A stretch of 6,602 bases of DNA from Parachlamydiaceae bacterium (GTDB lineage: Bacteria > Chlamydiota > Chlamydiia > Chlamydiales > Parachlamydiaceae). The translations under genes were made by a program, and so were the position numbers. Shown piece by piece: positions 6,116 through 6,602 of this stretch. Location: contig JACDGH010000149.1 in the NCBI GenBank assembly GCA_013815395.1, positions 1 to 6,602 of the forward strand, in the 5' to 3' direction. The number at the start of each line of letters is the position of its first letter. Position 1 is the first letter of the stretch. A model generated the notes under the pieces. It was not told the origin of the DNA. It was given only the letters and a program-made list of their open reading frames with translations, and ran no database searches.

Positions 6116-6144
6116 TTGACAGTTATTAATGAAAATTTTATATT
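6116..6144 (+). promoter_or_regulatory. Strong consensus-type promoter for the plus-strand gene
   Basis: A perfect -35 TTGACA (6116-6121), a 17-bp spacer and the -10 TATATT (6139-6144, five of six consensus) predict a transcription start near 6151 and a leader of about 48 nt to the ATG at 6199. This is the best promoter match in the window for the primary (sigma-66/sigma-70 type) factor. Confidence 0.7.
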
Positions 6145-6198
6145 CTTTAATAATTTCATTTTATCTTTAAAATACTTTAAAAACGAGGTTCAAAATTT

Positions 6199-6602
6199 AT
6201 GTCTAGTATTAATCCCCTGAATTCTAATGGATTCTGTTCTAAGTTTTTTTCTGAACAAATTTCTTCAACTTGTTCCAATGCCATTAGTCATCCAGCTGCT
6301 TTGCCGGTGGCTATTGTGGCCACTTTAACTCTTATTGGTAGCCATATTGCTTATTGTGGCCTAAGAAGTCATAATAACAATAAAAAGATCAAAGCTATAG
6401 AAGTTGCTAAGCAAAAAGAGATAGAATTAGCGCTTCGAAAACAAATAGAAAGTACAAATAAAAAAGCTGAAGAAATTCTTCTAAAAAAAGAATTATTAAT
6501 TAAAACTTGTGAACAAATCAAGGACATTGAGAATACTAATAAAGAAACACTTGATGGGTTATTTATTAGTGATTGGTTTATTCCCGTAGAGTACCCTGAA
6601 GG
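6199..6602 (+). CDS. Unknown single-span membrane protein with coiled coil, N-terminal part (cut by window end)
   Basis: This open frame of 134 codons runs off the window. It begins MSSINPLNSNGF and is preceded by GAGG at 6185-6188, 10 nt before the ATG, and by a strong promoter at 6116-6144. Residues 1-31 are polar, Ser-rich and carry two Cys. Residues 33-55 (AALPVAIVATLTLIGSHIAY and the following residues) form one likely membrane span. Residues 62-118 are rich in Lys, Glu, Gln and Ile with no Pro or Gly, so probably a coiled coil, followed by LDGLFISDWF. There is no cleavable signal peptide. I do not recognise the family. The N-terminal tail, span and coiled-coil layout is seen in many chlamydial host-interaction and inclusion-associated proteins, but it is not diagnostic. 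The gene is divergent from the TPR gene. The true length and any C-terminal domain are not visible. Confidence 0.72.
   Translation, partial: MSSINPLNSNGFCSKFFSEQISSTCSNAISHPAALPVAIVATLTLIGSHIAYCGLRSHNNNKKIKAIEVAKQKEIELALRKQIESTNKKAEEILLKKELLIKTCEQIKDIENTNKETLDGLFISDWFIPVEYPE

Noticed and set aside
5937..6119. 60-codon plus-strand ORF in the divergent intergenic region
   Set aside because: It has no ribosome binding site, its low-complexity content follows AT-rich DNA, and it overlaps the perfect palindrome and the -35 box of the real gene.

Overview
The window looks like a piece of the chromosome of an amoeba-associated member of the Chlamydiae (Parachlamydiaceae-like). The DNA is AT-rich, the elongation factor P resembles the chlamydial type, and there is an alpha/beta hydrolase of the 'Chlamydia CHLPS / SidB' family (DUF818). 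That family is known essentially from chlamydiae and Legionella. The lineage is inferred from remembered family features, not from a search.

Layout, left to right. Minus strand: the first 35 codons of epmA (EF-P lysine lyase/ligase family, cut by the window edge at base 1), preceded by efp (682-110) with only 3 nt between them. A good promoter for this pair lies at 722-751. Next comes a DUF818/SidB-like serine hydrolase (2026-812) with a hairpin behind its stop codon. A 484-bp gene-free stretch (2027-2510) holds a long, relatively GC-rich inverted repeat: 53-bp arms with five mismatches around an 87-bp centre. Then come an RmlB-like nucleotide-sugar dehydratase homologue (3587-2511) and a large membrane-anchored TPR-like protein (5686-3689).

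A 512-bp divergent intergenic region (5687-6198) follows. It contains a perfect 21-bp palindrome, a plus-strand hairpin with a T6 tract, and a textbook-quality promoter (TTGACA, 17 bp, TATATT). That promoter drives a plus-strand gene starting at 6199 and open to the window end. Its product has one hydrophobic segment followed by a Lys/Glu-rich probable coiled coil.

Functionally, efp and epmA form a substrate/modifier pair: EpmA would lysylate Lys34 of EF-P, and this lysine is present. The most notable observation is that the RmlB homologue keeps the fold signatures and the NAD site but has lost the catalytic Asp-Glu pair (now Asn-Thr) and the catalytic Tyr (now Phe). It also has no rml neighbours, so it may be a pseudoenzyme or have a changed activity. 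The DUF818 protein and the truncated last gene are the best candidates for host-interaction proteins. The TPR protein is not recognised beyond its architecture.
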